A stretch of DNA of 64,000 bases from Heterostelium multicystogenum (Eukaryota > Evosea > Eumycetozoa > Acytosteliales > Acytosteliaceae). The stretch spans positions 1 through 64,000 of the forward strand of contig RCNN01000107.1 in assembly GCA_003667245.1 (NCBI GenBank). The letters run 5' to 3'. How positions within the stretch are numbered: position 1 is the first letter of the stretch; each line of letters starts with the position of its first letter. The translations under genes and the position numbers were made by a program. Under the pieces are notes generated by a model. That model searched no databases, was not told the origin of the DNA, and saw nothing but the letters and a program-made list of their open reading frames with translations. This document shows, in pieces, positions 38,685 to 51,068 of the stretch.

Positions 38685-41600
38685 CTAATCAATCACTGAA
38701 TCATTTGATTGATTGTTGTTATTTAGTTTAAAATAGACTTCTAATCCACTTTCCCTATTTTAAAAAACGAATTAGAATATTTTATAAATTTAGTTTCAAT
38801 TTTAAAACTTACCAAAAGAATGAAATAAAATTAGAAGTCTCAGATGGAGTAGGTAATTCACACACTAACTCCAATTCATATTTGGTGCTATAGAATGACC
38901 CATTAGAACGATATTCGATGACTTCATGAATCTCAGCATGGAAATCGTATTTGGAAAGAGGATGATCGGAGGGTGGAGCATAGCATGTTATGCTCTTGTG
39001 GTATCGTATGAGATATACATTTCCAACAAATGCAGATAGAATCGTGATTGGTGCCATATTATCATCTGTTGAGCCATTTGATGGTTCTCGTGGTTGAACA
39101 ACCTTCCTAGTAATATATTCCGAGTAGGCTAGATCAGCAGTAGTATCTTCGGGTTGATATAGTTTTTTAGATTGAATACAATATCTAATATCTAAAGAAT
39201 CGGATTGATCAGAATCTGTCAAATCACATACACACCAATTCAATCCTAAATTCTTTAGTTTGTTTGGAGGTTCGAGAGATGAATTGATTCCAAGTTTGAA
39301 CTCAGGGATGGTACGAGAGTTCATGTTGCAACAAAGTGTATATGTATCGTTTTCATTTTGATCCTCAAGGTTAAGTTCAGTAAGAGTCCAACCCAAGCTT
39401 TCGAAAATTTGACACAGTGATTGATGGCTTTTTGTTGCGCTATTAGTAAAGAATGCACTCTTTGGACAAGTTTGTTTGGCAAAACCATTTTTGTTATCAG
39501 CTTTTCTTTTGGTTAGGGGCTTTGTACCAATTCCAATTTGCTCTTCCTTTTCTTTTTTCTCTTTTTTCTTACTAACCTCTCTCATTAATTTCTCCTTCAA
39601 TTGAAAGTTTCTCTTTCTTGTTTTTGAGATGGATTTCTGGAGCGATGAAATTGTGTACTCTTCACCTTCATGTGGACAATTAAACAAATAGATATGTCCG
39701 AATCGGATATAAGCCTTTTTCTTTCCATATTTTTTCTCATCTACGTACTTGTTGCATATATCCATTTGACCCAACATAGTTCTGAAAAACTCTAATTTTG
39801 CGCCCATATATTCATTAGGAAGGTTCAAATGTTTGAGCTGAGGCATCATCTTGGGGTATTTCATCGAGTGTTGAATATTGAATGTTTTATCCTTATTAAA
39901 TTTAGAAAATTTAATGGTATCAGAAATTCCGTTACATCCTTTAAATAGAAGCACAGTTCCGCCTCCAGGGACATGACTCTTTCCGCTATGAAAAGGAAGA
40001 GATGTGATATCTTGAGATGCTTTAACCAGCTCTTCAACTGCCAAATGAATTTCATGTGGCTGGCCAGTTACTCTGACTTGTAAGCATCCTCTCTTAGATT
40101 GTTCAATAAGGATATCGGCATTTGTCAATGTCTTGATTTTACTTTGTATATATTCTTCGCTTCCATAAATATGTCTTGACATAATCTTATCAAGATTAAT
40201 CACTTTAGACTTATCATTTCTGCAACGATTTAGGAATTGAGAAATACTTGGGCTCGAACTTAGAGTATGATATCCAACATTGAAAATTTCAGCAAGATAA
40301 TCATCATTGAGATCTGAACCAAAAATGAGAGACGGAACATTTTCCAAATCCAATGGACATTTAAGGATATATGGCTCCTTTTCTCTGAGGTATTGCGAAA
40401 ACTTGTTGGAATAGTATTTGAAAAATCCAATCAAATATTGAGCAAGAAAAACCGAGTGTGTCTTTTTGGATTCATCTAGGATTCTGTTGAACCAATCGAC
40501 ACTCTTATTCTCAAGAGGATTTGAATAAGAAATACTCTCAATGATATGCGTTGCTTTAAAGTAATGAATGACCATCCATACTAAAGACCAGGTTTTGATG
40601 TTTCTTGCTTTCGATTTCTGATAATGATGAGTTATGATACCAGTTTCTCTTGCCCATCGGATAACAATGTACATAATTGGTAAAACAAATGGATACTTTT
40701 CATAGATGCCACAGACCATTGCTGTTTTGGAAATACCATTTTCATCACATGAAATATCGCAACTAATCTTGTTGAGTTGAAATTTTACAATTGGAACAGC
40801 AGTGTTTTTGAATATATTTCAATCGACTCCGCCTCTGATTCATACTTTCTGAGAGCCACCTCTACTTCCTGTAACAATTGATGATGGTCGCCAAATTTAT
40901 CTTTGATATACAAGTCTAAATCTGAAGCTATAGGGTCAAATAATAACATTGAAGAGGAACCAAATACCAATATTTCCACATCCTCCAGTTCTAACTTTGT
41001 CTTTTTAAACAGTTTCTTTATATCGTCAACCATAATGATACGATCTGAATATCCTTTGAGCAAAGCAGTTTGATTTTCTCCAAGGAAATTGAGAATAGAG
41101 GTCGATAAATAATCTGGCTTTTCGTGTCCAGTTTTAATTTGACGCTTAGGCTGAAATCCTTAACAATCCAATAAAAGCTGAGTGTATGGTCGATGCTTTT
41201 ATCAGAATAGGCCACATAGTACCAAGCTGACACTTTTTTCTTGATTTCTAAACTGCTGTATCTCTTTTTCTCATCAATAGTGCTTCCAGGAAACACTCTA
41301 ATAAACTCATCTCTGAAGGAGTCCTGAATTTGATGGTAAGTTTGTTTTGAGTTCATCTATAATCAACTTAGTGTAGTGCATGGAGTTGATTGTTTCTTTG
41401 ATGAATTCAATTATAATATCTTCTTCACGATCGATATCATATCTAGTCAATAAGGAGTTGATTGCAAATTTGTATCTTAAATAAGTAGACATTGCATCTC
41501 TTAAATACTGTTCATAGCCAGCAACCAATAATCCCTCGTCTACAAAAGTATCTGGGATATATCTTGGGATGGCTTGTAAAGGTACTGATATTTGATAAAG

Positions 41601-44600
41601 TTTACCTAATACCCTGTGAGAAACCCAATAATCTTTCTTTGGCATGGAGCTTTCCATGAAATTGGGATAGGATCTAAAAATAGTTCAAGATTTTTTTAAC
41701 ATCATCTGGTACTTTTCCATGCACACCAGTCTTTACTGAATCAACCTCTATGAAATGCTGAACAGCAAGTTCAATTGCCGTTGGATGTGTAGGTGTTAAT
41801 TTATCACAAACTGCAAGATGACTGAGAGCAATTCTACCAAGACTTCCACGCTTTATATTTGTTAGATATTGATTCACCAATTCTTCAAATGATCCATTAA
41901 ACTTTGGTTCTTCAGTATTATTACTAACATCAATATCATCACCTAAAAAGGGGGCATGTGGCTGAATAAACTTGATCATCTCTTGGTTAAATCCGACAAA
42001 GTATCTGTCACCATCCAAATCACTTCCAGAGCACTCCTTGAAGTTTGGAACTTCTCCTTGTTGAGAGAATGCAATAACATCTACATAGACATCTCTTAAA
42101 ATAGGAATATCTACTGCCTCCAAGACACGAATATCACCGGGATGTAGACATGGATTCTTGCACACAAACACTTTACCAGTGATGACTTTACGTGTAATAA
42201 TTCCATCCTTCTCATTTGAGATTTGGAGAAATACTTGGTTTGGGCCCAGTAAATGAGATTCATCCGATATACCAAGTACTGTTCTAGCAGAGTCGATTTC
42301 TATCATACACTTGTCTTTGATTTGGTCCAACTTTTTGAGATAACACAACTGCAATGATGAAGAAATGAGAGGATCGTTTGCGGCTAGATCCAAGTCATCG
42401 AACGCATCATCAATACTTGAGAGTTCAGCTAGAATATGATGACGAACTGTTTCATCTCTGAACATTTGAGCAAGCTTGTCCAAAGCATTTTGTTGTAGTG
42501 TTAAAAAGTAACCATCCAATACATCCAGTCCACTGAGTAGATTGATAATTTGACGATTTAGATTGCATGTTTTCTTACCACTAACGCTAATAACTTCAAT
42601 CTTCATATTGTAAGCATGCTTTCGAAGAGCTTTAAATTTTTGCATTGATTTCCTTAAATATACACCAGTTTCAATAGTTGGATGGACAGAAATAACACCT
42701 TTGTTTCCACCGATTCTTATTTGAAAAGCTGAAGTATCCAATGGGAAATTACCTGCTTCTGCAATCGCCTTTGCTGTTTTATATCCAACATATCCCTAAA
42801 GTCCTAATATTAATACGGATTGTTTTGAGTTTAGTTCAGAATAAACCTTGAAACATACACATCCTTCTGTGAAATTATGTCCATTATTTTCGATATCATC
42901 TACAGCTTCATGGAGCTCGTTGTTTGGAACAGCAATAGTTGGTATGGTAGATGGGAAAACCAAAGACAATGCTCTCAATACTTTTCTGGCACTCCAATCT
43001 GGAGGAATATCACCTAGCATAGCTTTTCGAATTTCAGCCAATCTTGCATCCTTGTCCATGCCTTCCTCCACACAATAAAACCATGATTGATAGTTTCTGG
43101 CCTGTGAAGAACTTGAACCAAGGAAATAGAATGTGCCCAATCCAGGTATGTCGATACCATTTGTAAAAATGTATCGGTAATATTCCAACAGAAACTCTTG
43201 ATACTCAATACGGATTTGAAAAATCCTCTTCAGTTAATTGGACAGACATGAATCTTTCGGCAGGGAACACACGAATACATCGATTTCCAAGTTGAATTCG
43301 AGGCTGATTGAAAACAATTCTCGTGGGTGTGATATAGGCACTCTTGACCAAGAAATGATGTTCAGGGATTCTTACATTGAAATTCTCTGTCAAACTCGAA
43401 AATATCAGTTTCAATCAATGCTTGGTAGCTTTCAAACTCCTTGAGCTCAATGGCTCTATTAATTAAATATAGTGCAGCAAACCTCATTCCATCATTGACC
43501 AATTGAATAATATAATCAAAGAATTCTTGAGGGATATTCTTGCCATACCCTGTTTTGCAATTACTATAGATAAGGAAAATTTGAGTAAATATTTCATTGA
43601 TAATAACGAGATTATAATTGGTTACCTTTTTAATACAGCAAATAGATATAAAATTTTTCCATATCCTTAAACTCTTTTGATGATTGTTCTTCAACTTGGT
43701 CACTTGAATTGGTTAAAAGCTGGGTATTTGGGACATTGCTTGGAACAATTTTAATGGATGCCAAATAATATTGGATGTTCATCATTGATACCAAGTCATG
43801 GAGTTCGTTTGGGTCCACACTGATTCTGTATACAAAACAAGTGCCTAAAAATGGATAATTAATTGAGGTCTCTCTTCCTTTTACTGAAATTTTACTAAAT
43901 AAAAAATCATCATCATCATTATGCAATTCAACTACAATAGGAGGCCGTCTTACAACAAGATAGAATGATCTCTCTTCGCTGTTTGGATCACAGTCGTATA
44001 GAGCAAAACTCTCAATACTTTCATTGATGAAAGTAAATCGTATTTCACCAATTTCAACTTCCAACTGTCTATTTTCACCATAAAAAAACTACTACATTTG
44101 GGAAATCAAATTCCGACCTGAAAGTTGTTGGATCAACTAAGTTCCCAACTGACATATTGCCACAGAAGGCAGTGAAATTATAGAAATTGTTTCTGTTTGG
44201 TTCTGGAATATGGAGAATCAATGGACGAGTAACCTTTGCCCACCAACCTTTAACGCTGTACAAAGTTTGAAAATATGTATTTCAAGCTAGCCTCTACATT
44301 CTTGCTGTTATCCTGATTACCATCTCCATCTTCAAATCCCATTCTAACCAACAAGTAGTTCGACAAATAGCTTCTTGATTCTTTTGTTGCTGTTTCTTTC
44401 CTGATATCCATTAAGTTGTTTTTTCAATCTACTTTTAAGTGAAGCTTTGAAGTGGGACGAGTAGTTATAAAATGAGATGAAGACTTCCTGTCTATTTCCA
44501 AGCTGCTGAATACCACTGGTGACCATCTCCAACCGATCCGGTCGAGGTGGGATATACCGATTAACTAGACTCGCTTTTTCTTCATTCATAAACTCCTTTA

Positions 44601-46636
44601 TGATTTGATTGAGTAAAGCTTCTGACATTCGAAGGTCATCCATTTTGTCAACAACATCATGTGGTGTAACATAGCAGAACTCTCCATCATCCTTATTACG
44701 AGCACGTCCACGGCGCTGAATCATTCCTCTCAAATCCAAATCATCATCAAAACAGAGTACAAAATTACATCTGCTTACATCTATTCCTTCTTCAAGAACA
44801 CTGGTTGATACCAATAATTTAGTGAAGGCCAGCGTGGAACTTCTTCATGATGCTTTCTTGCTTCTCGGTGTCCATTCCATTATCCTTTCCGTGTCCAAAG
44901 ATTACTTTAGCATTGACCTTGGAGTTTGAAGACTTCTTTCTTGAGCATATGTAACAAAGCGTTACCAGTCGATCTTTTCTTTACAAAGATAATTCCTCTG
45001 AACTCTGCCACCTTCTCGTCGCTATCTAACTTCTCAGTTATCTTCTCCACAACTTTTAAATATCTAGATGAAAACAAAAGCCTTTGGGCACCTTGGTTAA
45101 TCAAGGCATTTCTAATATCACTAATAAGCTCTCTTATCTTCCTTTTGATGATTGGAGAGCTTAGATCGTTCTCAATGTTGTTTAACAGCTGATTGAATCC
45201 CTCAACGCCAGTTACTATCAGCCAATTTACTATTCTCATAATATCACCCAATTCACTAGAGATGGGGCTGTCACTGTCGATGCTCCACTTGTAGTACTCC
45301 TTTAATTTGCCAGTGAAATCTGTATAATTCTTATGTGTCAACTCCAGACCAGATCTAAAATAATTAGTCTCATTCTTGAGCTTTTCAATCCTCTGATTAA
45401 TAAGAATTCTGACTGCTTCGAAGCAAGCTTTCTCTTCCTTGGTATGAATAAAGACCAATCGATTCGAACCTAGATTGCTGGTAGGTGGTAGATCTGGACT
45501 GAATATTCTGGAGTGTAGGACTCTCTCAATCTCAGTGATGTTCTTGATGATCTTGTCCCGATCCTTTCCACTCGATGGACTGGCTGAGAGACCAAGTATT
45601 CTTGGTAAAAAGTGAGATTCTTGCTGCTCGTATAACCTCATGACCTTGGTGTAGGAATGATCACCAGTGGCATGATGGACTTCGTCAAAAATGATTGTAT
45701 GAAAATCTATGAGCCCCACTTTCTCTGGCTTACTAGATTGATAAATGAATCGCACGTAGCCACAATAATGTCGCGGACGATTGGATGGTAGCTTAAAACT
45801 AATCTTTTGCTTTGATCTATTTTCGCCATTCAACATGAGCACCTTCATCTCTGCGTTGTGTTTCATGATGGCTTTGGACTGTTGAGAGACCAAGGGATTG
45901 GTGTTGACAACAAACAGAACCATTCGCTTCTGATACTCAACGTCTTCTGGAGTCCAGGCATTTCTAGCTGACATCTGCTGGATCAACATGATAGATACCA
46001 ATGTCTTTCCAAGACCAGTCGGCAAAAACCAATAGTGTATTCCTCGAGATTGCTCGCTCAAAGTGATTCTATTTGATATGGGTAGGGTCTATAACCTCTG
46101 GTTTCAAATGATCCACATCGATCTCCAAAGGAAACTGAGTCTCTTTGTATTTGAGCTCCACAGTAACTGGCTCGTCCTCTTCGTCGGAATCATCTGCTGG
46201 CTGTAACTCTGGTGAGTGATAATCAAGTAGCCTGATAAGGTTCCCATTTGGTGCTCTTCAACAATCTTTGGCCACTTTTGATTTCTTTGAATACGTTTTC
46301 GATATGTAGTCTTTCCCCAGTGCAACTTCTTGATGATCGAATGTATAGATATGGCCTTTCTTTAGTTTGTTAAGAATTTCAGAGCCAATCTTCATCTTGC
46401 AGTTCGAACAGAATATCTTATTTATACAAAACTCAACTCTGGGGTTTGGATTCAAGCCAAGATACCAAGTACTGGCAGACAAAGGCAACTCAAACGTTTG
46501 CTAAATGTATTCCACCATTTCCTTCTTTGTACAAATACAACTTTGAAAAAGGTACGATTGGCTGTTGACATGATTTGGATTTACAATATAAATAATCTTC
46601 TACCTGATTAGCTATCACAGGTTGTACCGCATCCAT
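38685..46636 (-). CDS. RNAi polymerase: Dicer-type helicase, RNA-dependent RNA polymerase and TUTase-like nucleotidyltransferase in one protein
   Basis: This protein would copy single-stranded RNA into double strands for small-RNA production. The Dictyostelium RrpA/RrpB enzymes already pair a Dicer-like helicase with an RdRP. Order (about 2,600 residues): Cys-rich N-terminus (46390-46600); SF2 helicase with PTGLGKT (46022-46002), DEVHH (45686-45672) and QRRGRARN (44718-44695); RdRP with FTEGCGYVGYKTA around the intron at 42858-42796, and catalytic DLDGD at 42021-42007; then directly a nucleotidyltransferase. The last has GSSS...SDLDLYI (40961-40905), a third carboxylate in ISCDIS (40758) and a PAP-type central helix region (WARETGI). 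A KH-like stretch and a Lys-rich segment follow. The start is the first in-frame ATG, at 46636. A final intron (38812-38755) adds 22 residues up to a TAG at 38685. At least a dozen single-base breaks interrupt the frame, mostly in homopolymers. No intergenic gap exists anywhere inside. Confidence 0.9.
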
Positions 46637-47215
46637 AGAATTATAAATTGTATAATAATCTTGATCGATCAATTCAATCAATCAAGAATAGTGTGCTTAT
46701 TGATAACTATAACTAATGATCATTTTTCATAATTGATTACGACAATTAGTTAGTACTGATGATAGATATCTATAATATGATATGACATCAATCACATCAC
46801 TTTTAATCACTTACTTACCAAATTAGTTTAAAATATATATAAGATTATATTAAATATTAATTTAAATATAAATATTGGTGATTATAAACAACTTTGGTAT
46901 AAACACTCAATTAAATGATAATTAAAAAGTGATCAGCCACTGGCAACCTAAATCTTTAAGTCATGAAAGTCTCATATCTTTTTTTTTTACAACAGTTTTA
47001 AACCACTTGTGATTTGGTTAAATCAGCTTGCCTTCAGTGTTCCAATGAAATTTAATTGAAATTTGACATACCATTCAAAATTTCCCAAATTGGTGAAAAA
47101 TATCAATTGCTCAAATTAAACTAGTGAGGTTGAGAATGATCAGGTTGGGTCCGTAAATATTGATTGTTGCTTTGTTTGTTGTTTGTTGGTTGTTGTTTGA
47201 TGATTATGATGAAGT
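46637..47215. other. Intergenic region upstream of the RNAi polymerase gene
   Basis: The region lies between the polymerase start and the 3' end of RuvB-like 2, both on the minus strand. It is AT-rich, with a T run at 46979-46988. No gene was seen. Confidence 0.4.
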
Positions 47216-48668
<1,453 letters not shown>

Positions 48669-49380
48669 TTTACTATCTATATGTATATGTATGCTGTATG
48701 TATAAAACTAAAGTCTAGTCTAAAAGTAAAACGAATGAATGAATATCAAAGAAATAGATTGATATTTTTAACTTTAAATAAATATGTATGTATGGTATGT
48801 ATCTATAAGTATGTATGTATATGTATCTATAAGTATGTATGTATATGTATAAGTTATATGTATAAGTTATTAGATTAGATCCGTTGAACTAACAAACTAA
48901 ACGTTACGATTGTAAATTCAAATTAAATAATAAACGAATAGTATGGATGAAAGGATGCTCTGCTATGAATTGAACTTTTAGTGTGGTTGTTTCGCTTTTG
49001 TTATGAGATTGAGCTTTTTTTGTGCAAAAAATTAAAAATGTCCATCGAAATGTGGTACCACACTGCTACATTCCCATGTCACTTATTGACTCACTGGTCT
49101 CTGACTCAACATTCTATTCCACTTCCGACAACTTTATATAAACATATACATATACATTTGAATCCAATCAGTCAAGCAATCAATCAACCAATTAAGTTGT
49201 CTTATACTTTGTATTGACTTGTCATTCGTATTAGTTTAGAAGTATAAGATTACTATAGTATAGTTGTTTCGTTCGTTCGTTCGTTTCTTTACTTAGATAG
49301 ATAGGTAGATAGTTTAGTTAGTTTGTTAGATTGTAGATTTGGTTGGATAATCATCTCATCTACTTGGTTGTCAGCTGCAA
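48669..49380. promoter_or_regulatory. Shared divergent promoter region of RuvB-like 2 and NUS1
   Basis: These 0.7 kb lie between two head-to-head genes and must contain both promoters. AT-rich, with the 24-base tandem repeat at 48796-48844 and a GTTC run at 49266-49285. No gene is evident; a 78-codon frame at 48981-49217 does not start with a credible leader and has no family features. Confidence 0.45.
48796..48844. repeat. 24-base tandem repeat (TATGTATCTATAAGTATGTATGTA unit, two copies)
   Basis: Two copies at a 24-base period, 48796-48820 and 48820-48844, flanked by related TATG/TAAGTTATATG repeats to about 48870. Confidence 0.75.
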
Positions 49381-50320
49381 ATGAAACAAATGGAATCGTT
49401 TAGTGAATGCATTTACTATTGTGTATATTGTATTGTGTTCAATACATTCTCGTTGATAATGAGACTCTATGACTTGGCTTTGACGATTCGTGCCAAGTTG
49501 GTCTATATATTGTATAATGGTGCCTATTCTGTGTTCACTTTGGTTAGTGGAAACAGCCAGAATCAATTCATATACAACCACATCAATGCGAGACTATCTG
49601 CTGAATGCATAGAGGTACCCAACCACTTGGCTGTCATCATTGACATCAACCACTCCGACCTCTCAAAGATTGTCGAGTTTATCACCTGGTCAATCGTTGC
49701 TGGCATCAAGCGAATCACCATCTTTGAGAACACTGGCCGACTCAAACAGCATATTAGCACAATTCAATCACTACTCGAAGAACGTAGAGCAAAAGAACAG
49801 GAATTCACATACCATTGGCTGAATAAAATGGCTGCCAACTTCAATTCCGACAGGATCAAGCCAACCAAAGCAGTAGATTCTATAGACCCCAATAACACAG
49901 GTGCCAACAAAAAGATCATTGAAATATCGATCGTTTCCAACGAGGATGGAAAACAAGAGCTGGTTAACATCACTAAGAAATACACCACCGATCGCAAATC
50001 CAACCCAACCTTACAATTGGACAACAACTATGTACAGGACAATCTACCGACACACATTGGTGGCAAAGATTACGAGCCACAGCTTGCCATGGATTTCACA
50101 GAGAGGAATATTTTAAATGGATTTCTACCATGGCATATAAAACTAACTGAATTTATGTATGAATATTCATAACTCACCATGCCCAAGCAGGCAATCAACT
50201 AACTCCAAATTCTTCTTCAAATTCAACAGAAAAGTAGATAACTTTAATCAGTTGTATTTAGATAAGTATTTAAATGTTTTATACTCCTATGGTAGAATTG
50301 AAAAACGTCTAGGAAAATAA
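49381..50320 (+). CDS. nus1: NUS1/Nogo-B receptor-like subunit of cis-prenyltransferase
   Basis: This is the non-catalytic but required subunit of dehydrodolichyl diphosphate synthase, which makes the dolichol backbone for N-glycosylation at the ER. Exon 1 (49381-50156) holds N-terminal hydrophobic stretches, then the cis-prenyltransferase-like fold with VPNHLAVIIDINHSDLSKIV, TWSIVAGIKRITIFENTGRLK and GFLPWHIKLTEF. Reading straight on would stop after 263 residues. A GTATGA...CAACAG intron (50157-50229) leads instead to exon 2 (50230-50320), which ends in EKRLGK. This carries the C-terminal RxG motif that NgBR/Nus1 proteins need for activity, and the human protein also ends in RLGK. The spliced protein is about 288 residues. 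As expected for NUS1, the DxxxxGNRRW motif of the catalytic subunit is absent. No frame break was seen. Confidence 0.9.
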
Positions 50321-50549
50321 AGCCAAGAAAAGGAAATGCAAGATAAGACAGTCAGAATAGCCTGGACGGCACACCTACACAAAATCCTGAATAGGGATCC
50401 ATATATTATATCAATTTTAATGCTAAACAATGTGTAATATATAAAGTTAATAACAAACAATCAGTTGAACAAGTACAGAATATCTAAATGGAAAATGTAA
50501 TGGAAAACTCAAAGTCCTATTTGTAAGGCAAAGAAAGCAAAGATAAACT

Positions 50550-50720
50550 TCGCAGCCCTGCATTTGGTGGTCGGCTACGACTTATGAGAATATCTCAGGT
50601 TTCACAGTTTCATGCAATTAAAGCATGAAATCCTTTAAGGAAATGAAATTTAATTAAATTGATCAATGAGGTGCTGGTGCAATGATTTTGCATTGATCAG
50701 TGTTGGGCACCTGGCTTGGA
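50550..50720. ncRNA. Candidate structured RNA or hairpin cluster
   Basis: This short, relatively GC-rich segment in AT-rich spacer holds a perfect 8-bp hairpin (TTTCATGC...GCATGAAA, 50608-50630). It also holds a nested inverted repeat in which TGATCAATG (about 50660) can pair with CATTGATCA (about 50693), and TGCA pairs with TGCA inside it. GGTGC near 50670 can also pair with GCACC near 50707. No snRNA, snoRNA, SRP or tRNA family was recognised, and strand and ends are unknown. Confidence 0.25.
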
Positions 50721-51052
50721 ACCATTTCAGGATCAATATGGATGCTTGTAAACTATGTTAACTAAGTTTCCCAAAGTTGATCTAGATTAAATTGATCTAG
50801 ATATTAAGATAGCAAAACAAGCATCCAGCCCCCACCTTTGGTCATCAGTTTTGATCATTTTTGCTGTTTTTCGTGTTGTTGTTGATTTCAAGTGTTTTTG
50901 GGGTTTAACTCTGCAGATTCAAAATTTTATTACAAAATTTTAGTTTTTTATTTTTGATATGGAAGGTGGTGTGGTCGATTGTTTTAATCAGTTATTCTTC
51001 TGTTTTAAAAAGTATTGGTGATTGATTGACAGTCGTAATTAGCCCTTACATA

Positions 51053-51068
51053 TAAACACCCCCACAAC
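51053..51068. promoter_or_regulatory. Possible G-box-like element (ACACCCCCACA)
   Basis: A C-rich CACCCCCACA core stands out in AT-rich DNA. Dictyostelium GBF binds G/T-rich G-boxes in developmental promoters. The match is by eye and the element is 4.4 kb from the RapGAP start. Confidence 0.25.

Noticed and set aside
41018..41063. RdRP and nucleotidyltransferase as two separate genes
   Set aside because: The two open frames overlap, there is no room for a terminator and promoter, and the second frame reads sensibly upstream into the RdRP end.
42796..42798. In-frame TAG inside the RdRP
   Set aside because: It is the end of a GTATGT...TTTAG intron (42858-42796). Splicing gives FTEGCGYVGYKTA, the conserved RdRP motif.
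48981..49217. 78-codon plus-strand frame between RuvB-like 2 and NUS1
   Set aside because: No recognised features; lies in the shared promoter region.
50321..50900. Retrotransposon remnant after NUS1
   Set aside because: No reverse transcriptase, integrase or terminal repeats could be recognised; hairpins alone are not enough.
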